From Melitaea cinxia (taxonomy: Eukaryota > Arthropoda > Insecta > Lepidoptera > Nymphalidae): a stretch of 64,000 nt of DNA. The stretch is from the NCBI RefSeq assembly GCF_905220565.1, contig NC_059406.1, forward strand, positions 14,022,001 to 14,086,000. The letters run 5' to 3'. The notes beneath the pieces are model-generated. The model did not search any database. It saw only the letters and a list, made by a program, of their open reading frames with translations, and was not told the origin of the DNA. The position numbers and the translations under genes were made by a program. Below, one piece after another: positions 11,850 to 23,791 of the stretch; position 1 is the first letter of the stretch; each line of letters opens with the position of its first letter.

Positions 11850-12065
11850 AATCAAGTCAAAATCATAATTGCACTTTATTTGTGTAGGCTTAAAAGCACT
11901 TTCGAATCGTCACTTTACAAACTAAAATTCTGTTTTTTTTTTGTATTTTTTTTTTTAAATTAAATATAATGGAAGTAAAGCTAGCACTGATTCGGAAGAA
12001 ATTCTGCATTGAAAAGTCGAGGTACAACTTCGCATTTAATCCTTTGAAAAACTGTCTTTTGGTAT
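11850..12065 (-). repeat. LINE 3'-end fragment (TTTTGA tail family)
   Basis: Shares gcactttcgaatcgtca and gattcggaa...ttctgca with the 49.1-kb palindrome. The T-rich inserts inside it are expanded. Confidence 0.6.
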
Positions 12066-12611
12066 AAATTTTGTTCGTCTTGCATGCACAGCGTCACTAA
12101 GACCATATATTTTCATTATTAATACAATCTTGAACAACTAATGTGCTATTGCTATTATACTGTTGGTTTTGTTTATTAAGTTACAAATGGAACATACACA
12201 AAATACAGAAATATATTGAACGAATGAATTGTTTTACCATGTTTAAAATTTAAATATCCTGTACATTACATGTCGCATTGACTGTGTACGTTGTCACGTC
12301 AATATAACTCATCGACAGGTTCGTTAAAAGTTTTAATCTCGTTACTGTTCAATGTGTGAAATAAATAAATTATAAAGTGTCTTTGAGCGACTTGAAGTGT
12401 CTGCTTTTCAAAACAGGAGACAAGGAAATAAGGGACAGTGAAAGCTACTAAAAATTTATTCTTATAACATGTTACTGGATGGTTCTTCGCAGAAAGAAAA
12501 ACACATACTATTCTGACGTGACTTTCATTATTCTTTATTTATTATAAGATAGGGCAAATATACTTTTTAGGCGAAATATTCCGGATTCTATAAATATTAA
12601 AATTATATTTA

Positions 12612-12713
12612 GGCGCCAACCCGCGGTGGAGCGTCGTGGTGGATTAAGCTCTATTTCCTTCTCCTACTTGGGGATAGAGGCTTATGTCCAGGAGTGGAAT
12701 GTTACAGGCCGAA
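12612..12713 (+). repeat. SINE 3' tail fragment
   Basis: Matches the common SINE tail from gccaacccgcggtggagc to ggaatgttacaggccgaa, somewhat diverged. Confidence 0.6.
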
Positions 12714-13292
12714 TCAATCAAAATATACGTATATATTTTTAATGACATTAAATGTTTTACTTTTATTTTTATTATAAGTCATCGCGTCAGTGCGATTTTA
12801 CACATGATTTATTTGTTTATTTACCACTAGTAGTAACTATTGATGGTAATAAATATCGATACACTTAATTGTATAAATATCACGTAAACAATCGTCCGCC
12901 ATTTTGATCCAGATCTTTAACGTTGAATTCCTAAGCTGTAAAATCTCTCTAAGCTACATCGTACTCGAAAGCTCATTAAGGCCGGTAATAAAGAACTGAT
13001 TCTTTTAAATAGTAAGGAAGTAGAAAGAGAGCAACGTATTAGCGACACGATTCACAATGAGTCTCATCACGGATCAATCTGACGGTCGGGCATTACGAGA
13101 GACCGCGGGTAACTACCGTCATTTTCTGTCACAGCACGAGTAAAGGCCTACTCACACTCAAATATATTATTGTCACGTCATAACCGCAGTAGCAATTATT
13201 TTATTCGAATTTTAAATTTTAATAATATTGGTCAATCATAGCATTTTTTTCGTCTGTATTAACAATACTTTTGATGTAAAACTTCTTTATGC
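12714..13292. other. No gene recognised; slightly GC-richer patch at 12890-13150
   Basis: The patch at 12890-13150 is less AT-biased than its surroundings and lies upstream of the candidate signal-peptide exon at 13911. It could be 5' flanking sequence, but I see no defined promoter element. Confidence 0.3.
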
Positions 13293-13510
13293 ACGGTTGA
13301 CTTGGGGAGTAAGCTGGTGAATGCGTGACGAGAGCGTTACGAAAAGTGTTATCGGGTGAGGAGAACGGAGTAAGATAGAGAGAGGTGCGAGCACAGGTTT
13401 CTTTCTCTTTTTCTCTGATAACCAGTTAAGTTTCGTATATTTAAGACACAGTGCAGGCCTATTGTGCAGAAGTTTTACTTCAGTCGTGTGGTCTAAACTC
13501 GTCTTTTTTT
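13293..13510 (+). repeat. Unclassified dispersed repeat, copy 2
   Basis: Direct-orientation relative of 6640-6845. Shared blocks include gacttggggagtaagctggt, gacgagagcgtta and gtgtggtctaaa. Family unknown. Confidence 0.55.
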
Positions 13511-13910
13511 TATACTAGATCTTGATATTTCTCGTACTTATGTCCTGCATACTGATTTTGCCTTACTACTGTGGTTGTACTAAACTTACTACGTTGTTCT
13601 TGTCATATGAAGTAGTGTTGCTAATATAAGCAGACAATAGGACATGAGGAAGAAGTATTACTAAGAGAGAGGGTAAAGAGCTTTGTTAGCTTTCGGATAT
13701 TAATCATCGTCCTAATCGTAGCAATATTTATTTGTAGCGTTTTACGCCGATTTTCGCCGGTCCGGTTGAGTTACACTTACGGCTTACAAATATTAAATTT
13801 GAATTTAGTAAGGATATGACACAATAAAGATCGGTCCAATATATTGATTTATGTTTTTTCACATTTTTACCTAATATGTGAAGTGCCTTTAGTATATCGC
13901 AAGTAGATTT

Positions 13911-14005
13911 ATGTTAAGGACAGTTGTAGTCGTCGCGTTTCATTTAATTGTATCCAGTGTGTACGGGTCCTTAACAAGATCGCATCAACGAAGTAACATT
14001 AAGAG
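13911..14005 (+). CDS. Candidate first coding exon with signal peptide
   Basis: Starts at ATG 13911. The first 19 residues look like a secretory signal: Met-Leu-Arg, a hydrophobic core (VVVVAFHLIV), then SSVYG with a plausible cleavage after Gly19. About 12 polar and basic residues follow. A possible donor AG|GTTTAT at 14005/14006 leaves two bases of a codon. That matches the phase needed by the exon at 15051, and the joined codon would keep the frame open and create a dibasic Lys-Arg. The donor hexamer is weaker than GTAAGT. I do not recognise the protein; a short secreted peptide or precursor is one possibility. Read straight through, the frame continues into low-complexity Phe-rich sequence, which supports an exon ending here. 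No transcript evidence is available. Confidence 0.33.
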
Positions 14006-14156
14006 GTTTATTTTTTTTGCTCAATGTTTTTTCCTAATAGTCTTTAATCTATACTATCATATAATTATCGTTTTATTTTTAACAGGTGGTAAATGGTTAT
14101 TCATTTTTTTTAAATTATACAATCCAATACTTTATACTTATATCTATATCTACGCA

Positions 14157-14398
14157 ATACACATACGGTCGTCTGTTCCTAAAGTAAGCAACTTAATGCT
14201 TGTGTTTTAGGTAGCAGCCGACTGGTATAGCTCCATATTTTTTTTCAATAAACTTACTTATAAATAATACATATTTATATATGTATAAATACACAAACAA
14301 ATGTCTATATTACACCCAGACTCGGGGTGGGAATTGAACCCACAACCCTCGGAGTAGAAAGCAGGGTCACTACAAACTGCACCAACGGGCTAGTCAAC
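14157..14398 (-). mobile_element. SINE, type 3 tRNA-like head
   Basis: The reverse complement begins ttgactagcccgttggtgca and contains the B-box-like gggttcaattcccacc. It then runs to the tail with taagttgctta and cagacgacc. Relatives lie at 15800, 26858 and 32556. Confidence 0.7.
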
Positions 14399-14926
14399 TA
14401 CTTACTACTATTATTATTTTATTATACTTAATATTATTATTAATCAAATACATCTTGTTCCAATACATAATGTGACATGTTATAATGAAATTGTAACATA
14501 TACAACGAAATTCTTATTTTCGCCTTTTCATCTATTTGTATGATTTTATATGTAGAAATATCATGCAGCATGTGCTCGTGATTGTATATGGCTTTCAAAG
14601 TTGTATCCCAGAAGGTCTAACTTAAAACGTGGTATAAGTTTATTCGTGGTACAGTTTCTAGATGCATAGATAAGAACTCTTTAATAGTTGTCGTGGAACT
14701 GTGCAAAGCTATTGATTTTAAAGTATTTTTTTACATCCATAGTTTTTGGAATTCAATATATTTTGCATCTTGTAAAATATATTTTCAGACATTTCATTTT
14801 TTGTGCAACTTACAGCAGCCAGTATTATTGAAACTGTTCCGTGCGAATATAATCGTGTGGTACGAAATATAAATGAACAAAATTCCACAGTTATCTGTAA
14901 ATAATAAATTTTTAAGTTTTGTAATG

Positions 14927-14928
<2 letters not shown>

Positions 14929-14972
<44 letters not shown>
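14929..14972. repeat. (TA)n microsatellite
   Basis: An uninterrupted TA tract of about 40 bp. The Ile/Tyr frame across it is an artefact. Confidence 0.9.
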
Positions 14973-14973
<1 letters not shown>

Positions 14974-15050
14974 CGAGTATTTAAATATCCTAATTGTATA
15001 CACGAAATAATTACATGTCGTAATCGACTTAGTCACACTATTTCTTTCAG

Positions 15051-15238
15051 ACCACGTAGAGCTTTGAATTTAAATTTCGAACGTTCGTTAAAAACGAAAA
15101 TTATACGCGTAAAAATTCGGAATATTCAACACAGAAGTATCACCTGTTCGTTAGCGCCCACCAAAAAGTCTTTAGCTATTCGAACACCGTATCATGTCCA
15201 TAAATTCCCGCAGCAAACTTCCGAGGAAACAAACGGCC
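15051..15238 (+). CDS. Candidate internal coding exon
   Basis: A good acceptor (tatttctttcag ending at 15050) and a near-consensus donor (GGCC|GTAAGT, GT at 15239-15240) bracket 188 nt. This stretch is open in the phase starting at the second base. The translation, about 62 residues, is rich in Arg and Lys, with PRRALNLNFERSLKTK near the start and several Ser/Thr. It is CpG-richer than the flanks. Its phase fits the candidate signal-peptide exon at 13911-14005, so the two may belong to one secreted-protein gene. No following exon was identified. No domain is recognised. Confidence 0.38.
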
Positions 15239-15799
15239 GTAAGTCAAATATTTTTATAAAAAATATTCAATTCTATTTTACGAGGTATTGTTATTACTTC
15301 GTTACCTTGTTTTTTATACGATAATATTCATTCGCCCGAGGGCGTAGGTGTTTTCAAAGCCATTATTTTATTACAAAATTCGAATTTAATTTTCGTGTTA
15401 CATAATATTCGCTATGTTAATACGATTTCGTTTTGTTTATCTTATTTTTGATGTTATTTATTTTGTAGCATGACGTAAGAATATGTTTGTAGGATTCAAT
15501 TTGAATCGTGACCTATATAATTATAATAGCTCTGGCATGGAAGGGGGGACGGTCAATAATCCGGGCGATACACAGCTATTAAATAAGAGTTTATAATTAT
15601 AACCCTACGACTACATTCTCTCGCTTGGATTACTTTTGTAAATGCTTACAAAAGTATTCGGATGGCTCTGAGAACAGCCATCTTTTGGTTTTATGCTGAA
15701 GTAGAATTGTATATGTGCTGACTTAAAAAAAAATTAAAACGTATTATTACTTAGTATGAATAATACTATACTTATCTATGTATTTTTTTATATCTATAA
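15239..15799. other. AT-rich, no gene recognised
   Basis: No repeat family or coding region was recognised. Acceptor-like AGs exist (for example near 15470), but no convincing following exon was seen. Confidence 0.35.
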
Positions 15800-16018
15800 T
15801 ATACAGACACGGTCGTCCGTTCCTAAGCTAAGTCGCTTAATGCTTGTGTTATAGCTAACAGTCAACTGATTAAGCTACATATTTATTTTGATAAATACAT
15901 ATAAATAATACTTACATAAATAAATACATAGATTACATCCAGATTCGAGGCGTAAATTAAACCCACAACCCCCGGAGCAGAAAGCAAGGTCATTTCAAAT
16001 TGAGCCAACGGTCTAGTC
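15800..16018 (-). mobile_element. SINE, type 3 tRNA-like head
   Basis: Diverged relative of 14157-14398, with cagacacggtcgtccgttcc at one end and gagccaacggtctagtca at the other. Confidence 0.65.
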
Positions 16019-16700
16019 AAAATTTACAGATAATTTAGTGTAGAGCTACGATGCTGTTGATATGTATTTTCTCTTGTTGTTCCTAGAACGGTATAATGCC
16101 GGTAGGTATAGGTAATACTGTAGATACTCTGTAGCATCATGTGTATGTATTGGATTTCAATATTGTATATGCTTTTATATATTTCAATATCTGTATATTC
16201 TCGGGAATGTGTTAGTTCGGATCGAATGTGGTATCCCATATTATTTATATAGAATTTATTTTCTAGTTTTATCAGTAATTTTTATATGTAAGGTTTATAT
16301 GTAATTTTAATCCATGGTAAACGGTGTTAATGTGACGTAAAGTACTTGTTGTTATACTGATTGTTTTATACCTATTGTAATACTGTTTGTTAACCCAAAT
16401 AAAGAGAAAAAAAACACTATAAATTATTATTTTTATAAAGTGTTGATTAATGTTTATAATCTGACACGAAAATTTTATATAAACATGCATTCAACTGAAA
16501 GTCTTATTTTTAAATACATTCTGATTTAGTAAGAAGTAAGTACTTTATAGTGTTTTTTAACGTAATACAAATGAACAGTCTAATGGCATCGGTGTTACTT
16601 GAACGGCTTTGGTAAGACGGCTTAACTTAATGAAATTAAAAAACGTGTGAACGTGTGTCAGTTGCACCACACAAGATGTTTAAATTAAAGTAGTACCTGA
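16019..16700. other. AT-rich, no gene recognised
   Basis: Short minus-strand frames here are Ile/Tyr-rich and look random. No repeat was recognised. Confidence 0.4.
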
Positions 16701-16850
16701 CAACCACTCTGGTGTAGAGGTATGTCCTTGTGGATCTCCCCTCCGTGCCTCAGACAACACGTTAAGCGGCCGATCCCAGTTGTTATCGCAGACACCTTAT
16801 AGCGGTCGTTACTCATACTAGGGAATATATCCGCTAACTTGCATAAGCTT
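16701..16850 (+). repeat. SINE type 2 with internal deletion
   Basis: The tRNA-like head start (accactctggtgtagaggta) joins directly to tgtccttgtggatctccc, so most of the head, including the B box, is missing. The tail continues to gggaatatatccgctaac. Confidence 0.65.
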
Positions 16851-16877
16851 AGAAACAGTTGTTTTATTTTTTATTCA

Positions 16878-16950
16878 CTAAAATTTTTGCCTGGCGCAAA
16901 GGTTGCCTGGAAGACGCTGCTGTATTAGCGATAAGGCCGCCTGTTGCAAC
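16878..16950 (+). repeat. LINE 3'-end fragment (GCGATAAGGCCGCC family)
   Basis: Carries aaaggttgcctggaagac and agcgataaggccgcctgt, as at 42466, 46510 and 55688. Confidence 0.6.
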
Positions 16951-16971
16951 TAATGCAAATTCTATTTTTAT

Positions 16972-17228
16972 ATCATCATCATCATTACAGCCTATACAGT
17001 CCACTGCTGGACATAGGCCTCCACAAGTTTACGCCAAAAATAACGTGAACTCATGTGTTTTGCCCATAGTCACCACGCTGGGCAGGCGGGTTGGTGACCG
17101 CAGTACAGGCTTTGTCGCACCGAAGACGCTGCTGCCCGTCTTCGGCCTGTGTATTTCAAAGCCAGCAGTTGGATGGTTATCCCGCCATCGGTCGGCTTCT
17201 TAAGTTCCAAGGTGGTTGTGGAACCTTG

Positions 17229-17268
<40 letters not shown>
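16972..17268 (-). mobile_element. (GAT)-tail retroposon, 5'-truncated, abutting a (TA)n tract
   Basis: The (CAT)n run and the family body are present from 16972 to 17229. A TA microsatellite (17230-17268) takes the place of the expected 5' part. Two overlapping frames inside it are repeat artefacts. Confidence 0.7.
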
Positions 17269-17274
<6 letters not shown>

Positions 17275-17459
17275 CATTTGTAATACTGTTAAAACCTTGT
17301 ATTGGTGTGGAAAAGTGTAAATAAATAAATAAATTTTATTGTACTCAGAAAAGAAGACACAATTTAGATTTACTACGCACCAAACAAATCAGTACGCAAA
17401 TGTGGTTACAATAGGACAATAAAATAAAATTTTAAAAGTATAGTAATATATTCTTTTTT

Positions 17460-18476
17460 AACCGACTTCAAAAATGGAGGAGTTTACTTACTTCGACCAT
17501 TAGTATATATGTTGAAATGAGGTAGATCGCTCTCGCTCATCGTCTCTGAATACTCGGTCTACTGTGCTTCAGTAGTCAATGTTGGCAGAAGTAAACACAA
17601 TTTATGATATCACCAATTTTTTATAACTCAGGAATCACTTAGCAGAAAGGTAGTTATTTTAGTAGAAAGGTACGTAGCACGGAACGCGGGATAGTTATTA
17701 GTTAACGGGGCGGAGACTAACTTCTTAGCATTCGATAGACCCAACGTGCGGGTGCCGAGTCCATCGTGTGACAGAGGGAGTAACTCAGAGCCGTGTCTAG
17801 GACTTGCGACCTAGGTGTAGGTTTAAGGAGGCCCCCTTTGAGATGCGCATCAACGCTCATCTTCACTGCTCGAGTTTCCTGCCCTACCTAGCCAAATTTA
17901 ATAGGAACCTATTAGTACAGCCTTAGACACTCGTTCTAAAATAGAACTTACTGCAGTTCTCGACAGGCCAAGGTCTTTTAGAAGATTATAGAGAGATTTT
18001 GCTGGTATACCTCTCATTCCTACTTCTCGTCGGTCGCTTCAGCCTGTAATATCCCACTACATGTACATCAACTGCTCGAGTTGTCCGCCCTGCCTAGCCA
18101 AATTATAGATCGTTATGTAGCAATTAATTCTTTTGCACAAATTAATTATTGAAAGAGTCTAGGTTAAGCTACTAGCAGGATACAACAAGTGCACCGTGCC
18201 AAGCCACCAGGACTGCCTATATATAGTTATATATTAAATGTATCTTCGGGGATAACTTCGTCGTTTATGAACCGATTTTGATATATTTTTTTTGTTGGAA
18301 AGGTGATATGGAAGCCAGGATCTGATGATGGAATCCTGGAGAAATCGAGGAGAGCCCTCGAAAATCGTAGTGACGACTAGTGCGTTTGTTAATTTTTTTT
18401 TGTCAACTTACGTTGTATTTACTATATCTATGTAATTGAAGTCGGTTTTTTCATTTGCGAGCAAACACAATTATTC
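17460..18476 (+). mobile_element. Element C copy 1 (AACCGACTTC ends), carrying nested insertions
   Basis: Begins AACCGACTTC and ends with GAAGTCGGTT plus gcgagcaaacacaattatt. The two decamers are exact inverse complements. The interior is interrupted at about 17640-18230 by minus-strand LINE coding remnants and a scrap of SINE tail. The element resumes near 18240 (gataacttcgtcgtttatga). Confidence 0.65.
17690..18031 (-). pseudogene. Remnant of non-LTR retrotransposon C-terminus (RLE-like)
   Basis: On the minus strand the sequence encodes VGMRGIPAKSLYNLL and GLSRTAVSSILERVSKAV, then stops. Later frames include IWLGRAGN. These match the last part of the frame at 23792-24043. From family knowledge, VELTVPWE...VEVGxRG segments belong to restriction-like-endonuclease-type retroelement ORFs; the assignment is inference. 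It is 5'-truncated with stop codons, so it is dead. Confidence 0.5.
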
Positions 18477-19744
18477 AGTAACAATCAAAGCGAAATATGG
18501 TAAGAATCGTCTTTTTTTTTAAATAAATCGATTTTTCGTTCACAAAATTTAATACTTTACAACAAAATTTCGTACAACTTCTACCCAGATTGGTAGCTTT
18601 TAGCGTTTAAAATTACTCTTCCCCGCTTCCTACATTTTGACCTTCTTGTAAATTGTTTTTATGAATAAGTAATATTTTATTTTTAAAATATTATTTACTA
18701 TGAATTTGGTGTAGTATTGTATATTGGTAGAAATACTTATTTGTAGCAAATATGTTTTTTTTGTGAATATTTTCAAAGAACACTAAAGAGCGCATCAAGC
18801 TTTCAAAGTCAATTGTTATGATTAAATCTTCAAATTGATCGTTACTCTTCAGTAGAATAATATCCTTTAATTAGCAATGGAGCAGTAGCAAATGAGCGCT
18901 CCACCTTTCTCATTATTAGATATAATTAACTAACATCAACAGTTAGTAATTAACTGCCGTTAAATCTGTATTTCCTACGTTGAATAAAAGAATCGAAAAT
19001 CATAACCAATTTAATTTTATCTTAGATTCCTCCTTTTCTTCATATATTAAGCTAACAACGCAATTAAGATTTATCTAATGAAAAATAAATAAAATAAATA
19101 AATATCTTATAACATGCACATCCGGACCTGATATGCAACTTAACGCTGTTATATGCGTGTAACGACCGACTGATATAGCTATATTTTTTTTTAAATAAAG
19201 TTATGTAAGTATAAAAGAAAATGGTGATTATCGATTATTTGAATTCTAGTGTTTGACTATCTGAGTTCTAGACAATCTGCTATTTTTTCGTGACTCTTCA
19301 TAAAAAAAAGATTGTGTGGTTTTATGAAACCAAGATGCAAGTGAAACTTTTATGAATTAAAACATTTACATTAATACACAGACAAAAACACACGAATACT
19401 TGCAACATGCGACGTGCGACATGTGATAGATGAACGAAAAATTTTGGAGCAATAGAATAAAAAAAAATTTACTTTAAAAAATATGAAGTTATGAAACTTT
19501 AGGTAAAAAAGACCCAGTCTATAAAAATTGTTCTGTATAATATATATCACTTCCACATTACATATTCTATGGATCGTTTTGTAAATAGGCAATTATTTAG
19601 ACAAAGATTTCGATCAGCGCACGATACTGTAATATAATTACGTTTACAATAATCAGCTGCAATCCAATTTCCAATTAATAATTGAGCTAAAGTTTATACA
19701 AAGTACAATTAAAAGTATCTATACGTATTCTATTTGATTAATTA
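18477..19744. other. AT-rich, no gene recognised
   Basis: Apart from a possible type 3 SINE scrap near 19110-19200, nothing is recognisable. Confidence 0.4.
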
Positions 19745-19812
19745 AATTAATCAGTCTGTAATATTCCACTGCTGGGCATAGGCCTCTTTCTCCGTGTAGA
19801 AGTGTCGGATTT
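19745..19812 (-). repeat. SINE 3' tail fragment
   Basis: Inverse of the common tail end (gtaatattccactgctgggc and aggcctctttctccgtgtag). Confidence 0.65.
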
Positions 19813-20039
19813 TAATATAATACGCCGCTCTTCTTCTTCAATAAATGTAATGTCTAACTAAACTGGAATGTTTAAGTTGTTTGGAAGACATCTGAGATTT
19901 CTGTTTTTCCGCTAAATCAATATTATGTATTAATTTTAACTTTATTATTTATAAGTAATATTTTATATGTACTATGTGTGATTGTCGTCATTTTGATTTT
20001 TCCGGTATTTTAGCATTACAACCATCTTGAAAATCCCCA

Positions 20040-20373
20040 TAACAACTGCTCTGGTATAGTATTAAGCAAGCGAATAAGTAAGCGAATAAACACCGACGGT
20101 AAGTGGGTTCGATTCCTGAATGTGATGGATATTTGTATTTATACAAATATTTCTCTTCGGTTCGGATGTCTGTCCTTGTGGGTCTTCCCACTGTGCCTCG
20201 GAGAGCACGTTAAGCTGTCGGTCGCTGTTGTTATCATAAATATCTAATAGCGATCGTTACTCATAGTAGGGAATATATCCGCCAATCTGCAGTTTAGCAA
20301 CGTGGTGAATGCTCAGATTCTTTTCCGACATGGAGTAAGAGGCCTATGCTTAGTAGTGGTATGTAACAGGCTG
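20040..20373 (+). mobile_element. SINE, type 2 head plus common tail
   Basis: tRNA-like head (ctgctctggtatagtatt, B-box-like gggttcgattcctg), middle module ttcggatgtctgtccttgtg, and complete common tail ending ggtatgtaacaggctg. Confidence 0.75.
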
Positions 20374-22242
20374 TATGGTTATCGTGAACAATCGTGATGA
20401 CGGTTGTTTCTTGCTTTTCTATATTTAACCTATTGTAAACATCCCCAAAATATATAAAAATTATAAACAGCATAAACGCAAGTATTTATGTATATATACA
20501 CAAAAATATACTAGAGAAATATATTAGACCTTTTTGGACAGTCCTGTAATAATGAGCTCAATATGAAGAGCGTTTGATATCGAGTTTCGAGTGCTGCTCT
20601 TGACAAGTGACCAAAAGAATGATTATTTCTTATTGTGTGCTACCGTTTGTGTGAATGTTGTCCATTATCAGTGGCAGTGTGGATATGACGCCCCCTTGTT
20701 AGGATCTTTTGAAAGATTATCCATGTACAGGAAATATTATATAATGAATTAATGTTGACGAGCAGACTTAGGCAGAATGTGTCAAAATCCAATCTAACTT
20801 ATTTTTTTAATTCACTATCCACAAATCCATTGAGTAATCGATCTTCGGTATTATTATTATTTTTTATTAAATTTTAATTAATTTAATAATTTAAAAAAAA
20901 TGCTTCATTTTATCGAATTGTAAATACTTGCATTTGAATTTTGAATCATTACTACTATAAGAATGTATCAATGACGAGGATTCAGTAGAATCCTAATTAA
21001 AATAAAGTAATCAAATACATATTCGTATCAATTTTAAACAATAACTATAATATAATGTAGCAAGGAAGGAAATTTAATTCAGAAACATACATATGTCGTT
21101 ATTCATTTCTTTTATAATTAAAAACACATTAAACACACTACAGTAAAAACTAGTGACATCACAATTACAGGTGAAAATAAATTTCATATAAATTTATGCT
21201 TTAATAAAACAATTACAAGTATATAGATCAAGTTGGAAAAATGTACCATTTATAAAAATGTATCTAATTTTATATTCAGTGACTAATTTCCACCGGCTAA
21301 ATTAAAAAAGAAAAAAATTTCAAAGAAATGTCATAAATCCAAAAAAAAATCTAACTTATTTTATTAAGAAATCTGTCTAGCACTGACGCAAGCGAAGACT
21401 GTGCTGACAGAGATTGATGGATCTAGGAGAGGCTTTATAATCACTTAACGAGGCATGAAAAATTTCTTCGCACTAAAATAAGTATAGTAACGCCAAAACT
21501 ACCAGTCTATATTAAAACTAACATTCATGGCTTTATCATCAAGAAGAATATTAATATAAGCCTCGAAATAAGTGATTAAATCAATTTTGTAACTTACCGA
21601 ATTTAATATATTACAAATATTAATTGTATTTATAATTTACAGGCTTTTTTCAAAGAGTAAATTAATAACAATTTCATTGCAAAAATTAATACCATATACA
21701 AATTTAAAGCAAACTCAATTTTATTCCATTAATTTAATGGTGAAATTAATATTAAATTAATAAACGAATATGCTACGTAATTATTTTAGTTAATACAAAC
21801 AGATTAAGCGTAAAATCGTTTCAATATTGAAATGCAATGCTATAAAAAATAATTTTAAAAGTGATTTAATACTGATGCTTAAAAAAAACTAACGGTGTAT
21901 TAGTGTGTTTGGTAGTAGACGTGGATATACAGTAACGTACAACAAAACGGAATTTTGGAATGTGATATCTGCAGAATCAGCACCAGTAAGTTAAAGTATC
22001 AGAATTCTAGTTACGTGTTAATCAGGATAGATGAACAGCAGATGTATTCAGGAGTGAAGTCTTTATTTCCGCATATGCAGTGCAAAAACGAAATATTTGG
22101 CGTGAATTTAGAGGAATATGGGTATGGACATAGGTCCAGCAGTAGATTGTGATAGGCTGAAATGATTGAGTTGCGGAGGAAAAAAGTTTTTACCTAAATA
22201 TTTAAAAAATATTATTTAAATATGTCCCAAATTCAACACTTA
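20374..22242. other. AT-rich, no gene recognised
   Basis: Long AT-rich tract without recognisable repeats, except retroposon-like ends near 22115-22160 (atgggtatggacataggtcc then gtgataggctgaaatgat), which resemble a (GAT)-family tail. Confidence 0.4.
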
Positions 22243-22582
22243 CGCTTCAGCCTGTAATATCTGTATATCCACTACTGGGCTGGGCTTTTTCCCCATGTAG
22301 GAGAAGGATCAGAGCCTAATCCACTACGCTGCTTCAATGCGGGTTGGCGGATATACTATGAGTAACGATCGCTATCAAGTGTACATGATAACAACCGGGA
22401 CCGACGGCTTACGCACTCTCCGAGGCACGGTGGGGAGACCCACAAGGACTGCACAAACACCCAGACCACGGCAAACACCTGTATGGCCAATACAAATGTT
22501 TGTCATATGCGGGGATCGAACCCGCAACCGCCAAGCGCAACAGCTACAATCCATGGCTGTAACCGTTGCACCAACGCGGCGT
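22243..22582 (-). mobile_element. SINE, type 1 head plus common tail, full length
   Basis: The reverse complement starts at the tRNA-like head (gccgcgttggtgcaacggtt), with B box gcgggttcgatccccgcata, and ends with the common tail. Confidence 0.8.
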
Positions 22583-22706
22583 CATTTTAACACTTATTTT
22601 ATTAGAATTATACTATAGTTGTCTAAAAAGAAACAACACCCTGGCAGACTCTTATTAATATAAATTGTACAAGTACAAAATAACTACACAGATTATATAT
22701 TATGTA

Positions 22707-22708
<2 letters not shown>

Positions 22709-22751
<43 letters not shown>

Positions 22752-22985
22752 CACTAGGTCAACAAACAAGCGTACGGCTCACCTGATGGTAAGCGATTAC
22801 CGTAGCTTATAGACGCCTGCAACACCAGAAGCGTCGCAAGCGCGTTGCCGACCCAATCCCCAATCCCCCCAGGAGCTCTGGTCACCTTACTCACCAACAG
22901 GAACACAATACTGCTTGAAAACAGTATTATTTTGCTGTGATCTTCTGTAAGGTCGAGGTACTACCCCAGTCTCTATAATAAGAAT
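22709..22985 (-). mobile_element. Poly(A)-tailed retroposon
   Basis: A ~38-bp T-run on the plus strand is the poly(A) tail. It is followed by gcgtacggctcacctgatgg, the proline-codon-rich ggagctctggtcacctta and ttctgtaaggtcgaggtact. Sister copies lie at 35165, 57180 and 58200. Confidence 0.75.
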
Positions 22986-23791
22986 TTACATATCTATAAT
23001 AAGAATTTACATATATCAGAATTGTCTTAAAATTAATCTTTATAATACTTCCCATTACCTATATGTTACCAATTAGGTTTCAAAGTATAGTTTAAAATGT
23101 AATAAAATTAGAAATATTATTTATAAAAATGAAAGTAACATTTTCTATAAAGGATTAAACAAATTGTGTAGTCCAATGTGTTTTATCCTTAAATTAGCAA
23201 TAAATATTGTCTTTAAACTAAATGTTGGAAATACATAGTTAGAAGTTAATCATAATTTTATGCACCAACTTACTGCCCGGACAACGACTTTAAGACTTTT
23301 TAGTCCAAGAAATTACCATACATGAATACAGCAAACTTTGTGAGATGACTACTTTCATAGTTGGCTGCGTGTTACTTTAAAATTTGTTTAAAATATACAG
23401 CAAGTCTTTACTAGGATTGTAAATTTAAAAGCATATTTTGTAACACTTTTTTTTTTAATTAGGATGATTTTAATTTTACAGTGTTAGCTGTGACCATGGC
23501 GTCTGTAACGTCGCCGAAATATCGCGAATTTCAAAAAGATAAGCGCAGTAAATCGCGTAAAAGCAACATTGTTCATAGTGAGAGTGAAGGCCTTAAAACT
23601 TATAAAGTCAGATCAAATACCTAATATTCTAAAGACGTTATCTTTTAAACGTGACCTTCATGTGGATTATGTCATTAGATTGTACATCTTCTTAGATGCT
23701 ACGTGACATTGGCGAAATCATTCATGCTACTTGAAACTAATGTAAACCATTAATATTAATGAATAAATTAATTAATAAACGAATATTTTAG
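22986..23791. other. AT-rich, no gene recognised
   Basis: A GC-richer patch at 23490-23560 (cgtctgtaacgtcgccgaaa) may be a repeat fragment. Otherwise nothing was recognised. Confidence 0.4.
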
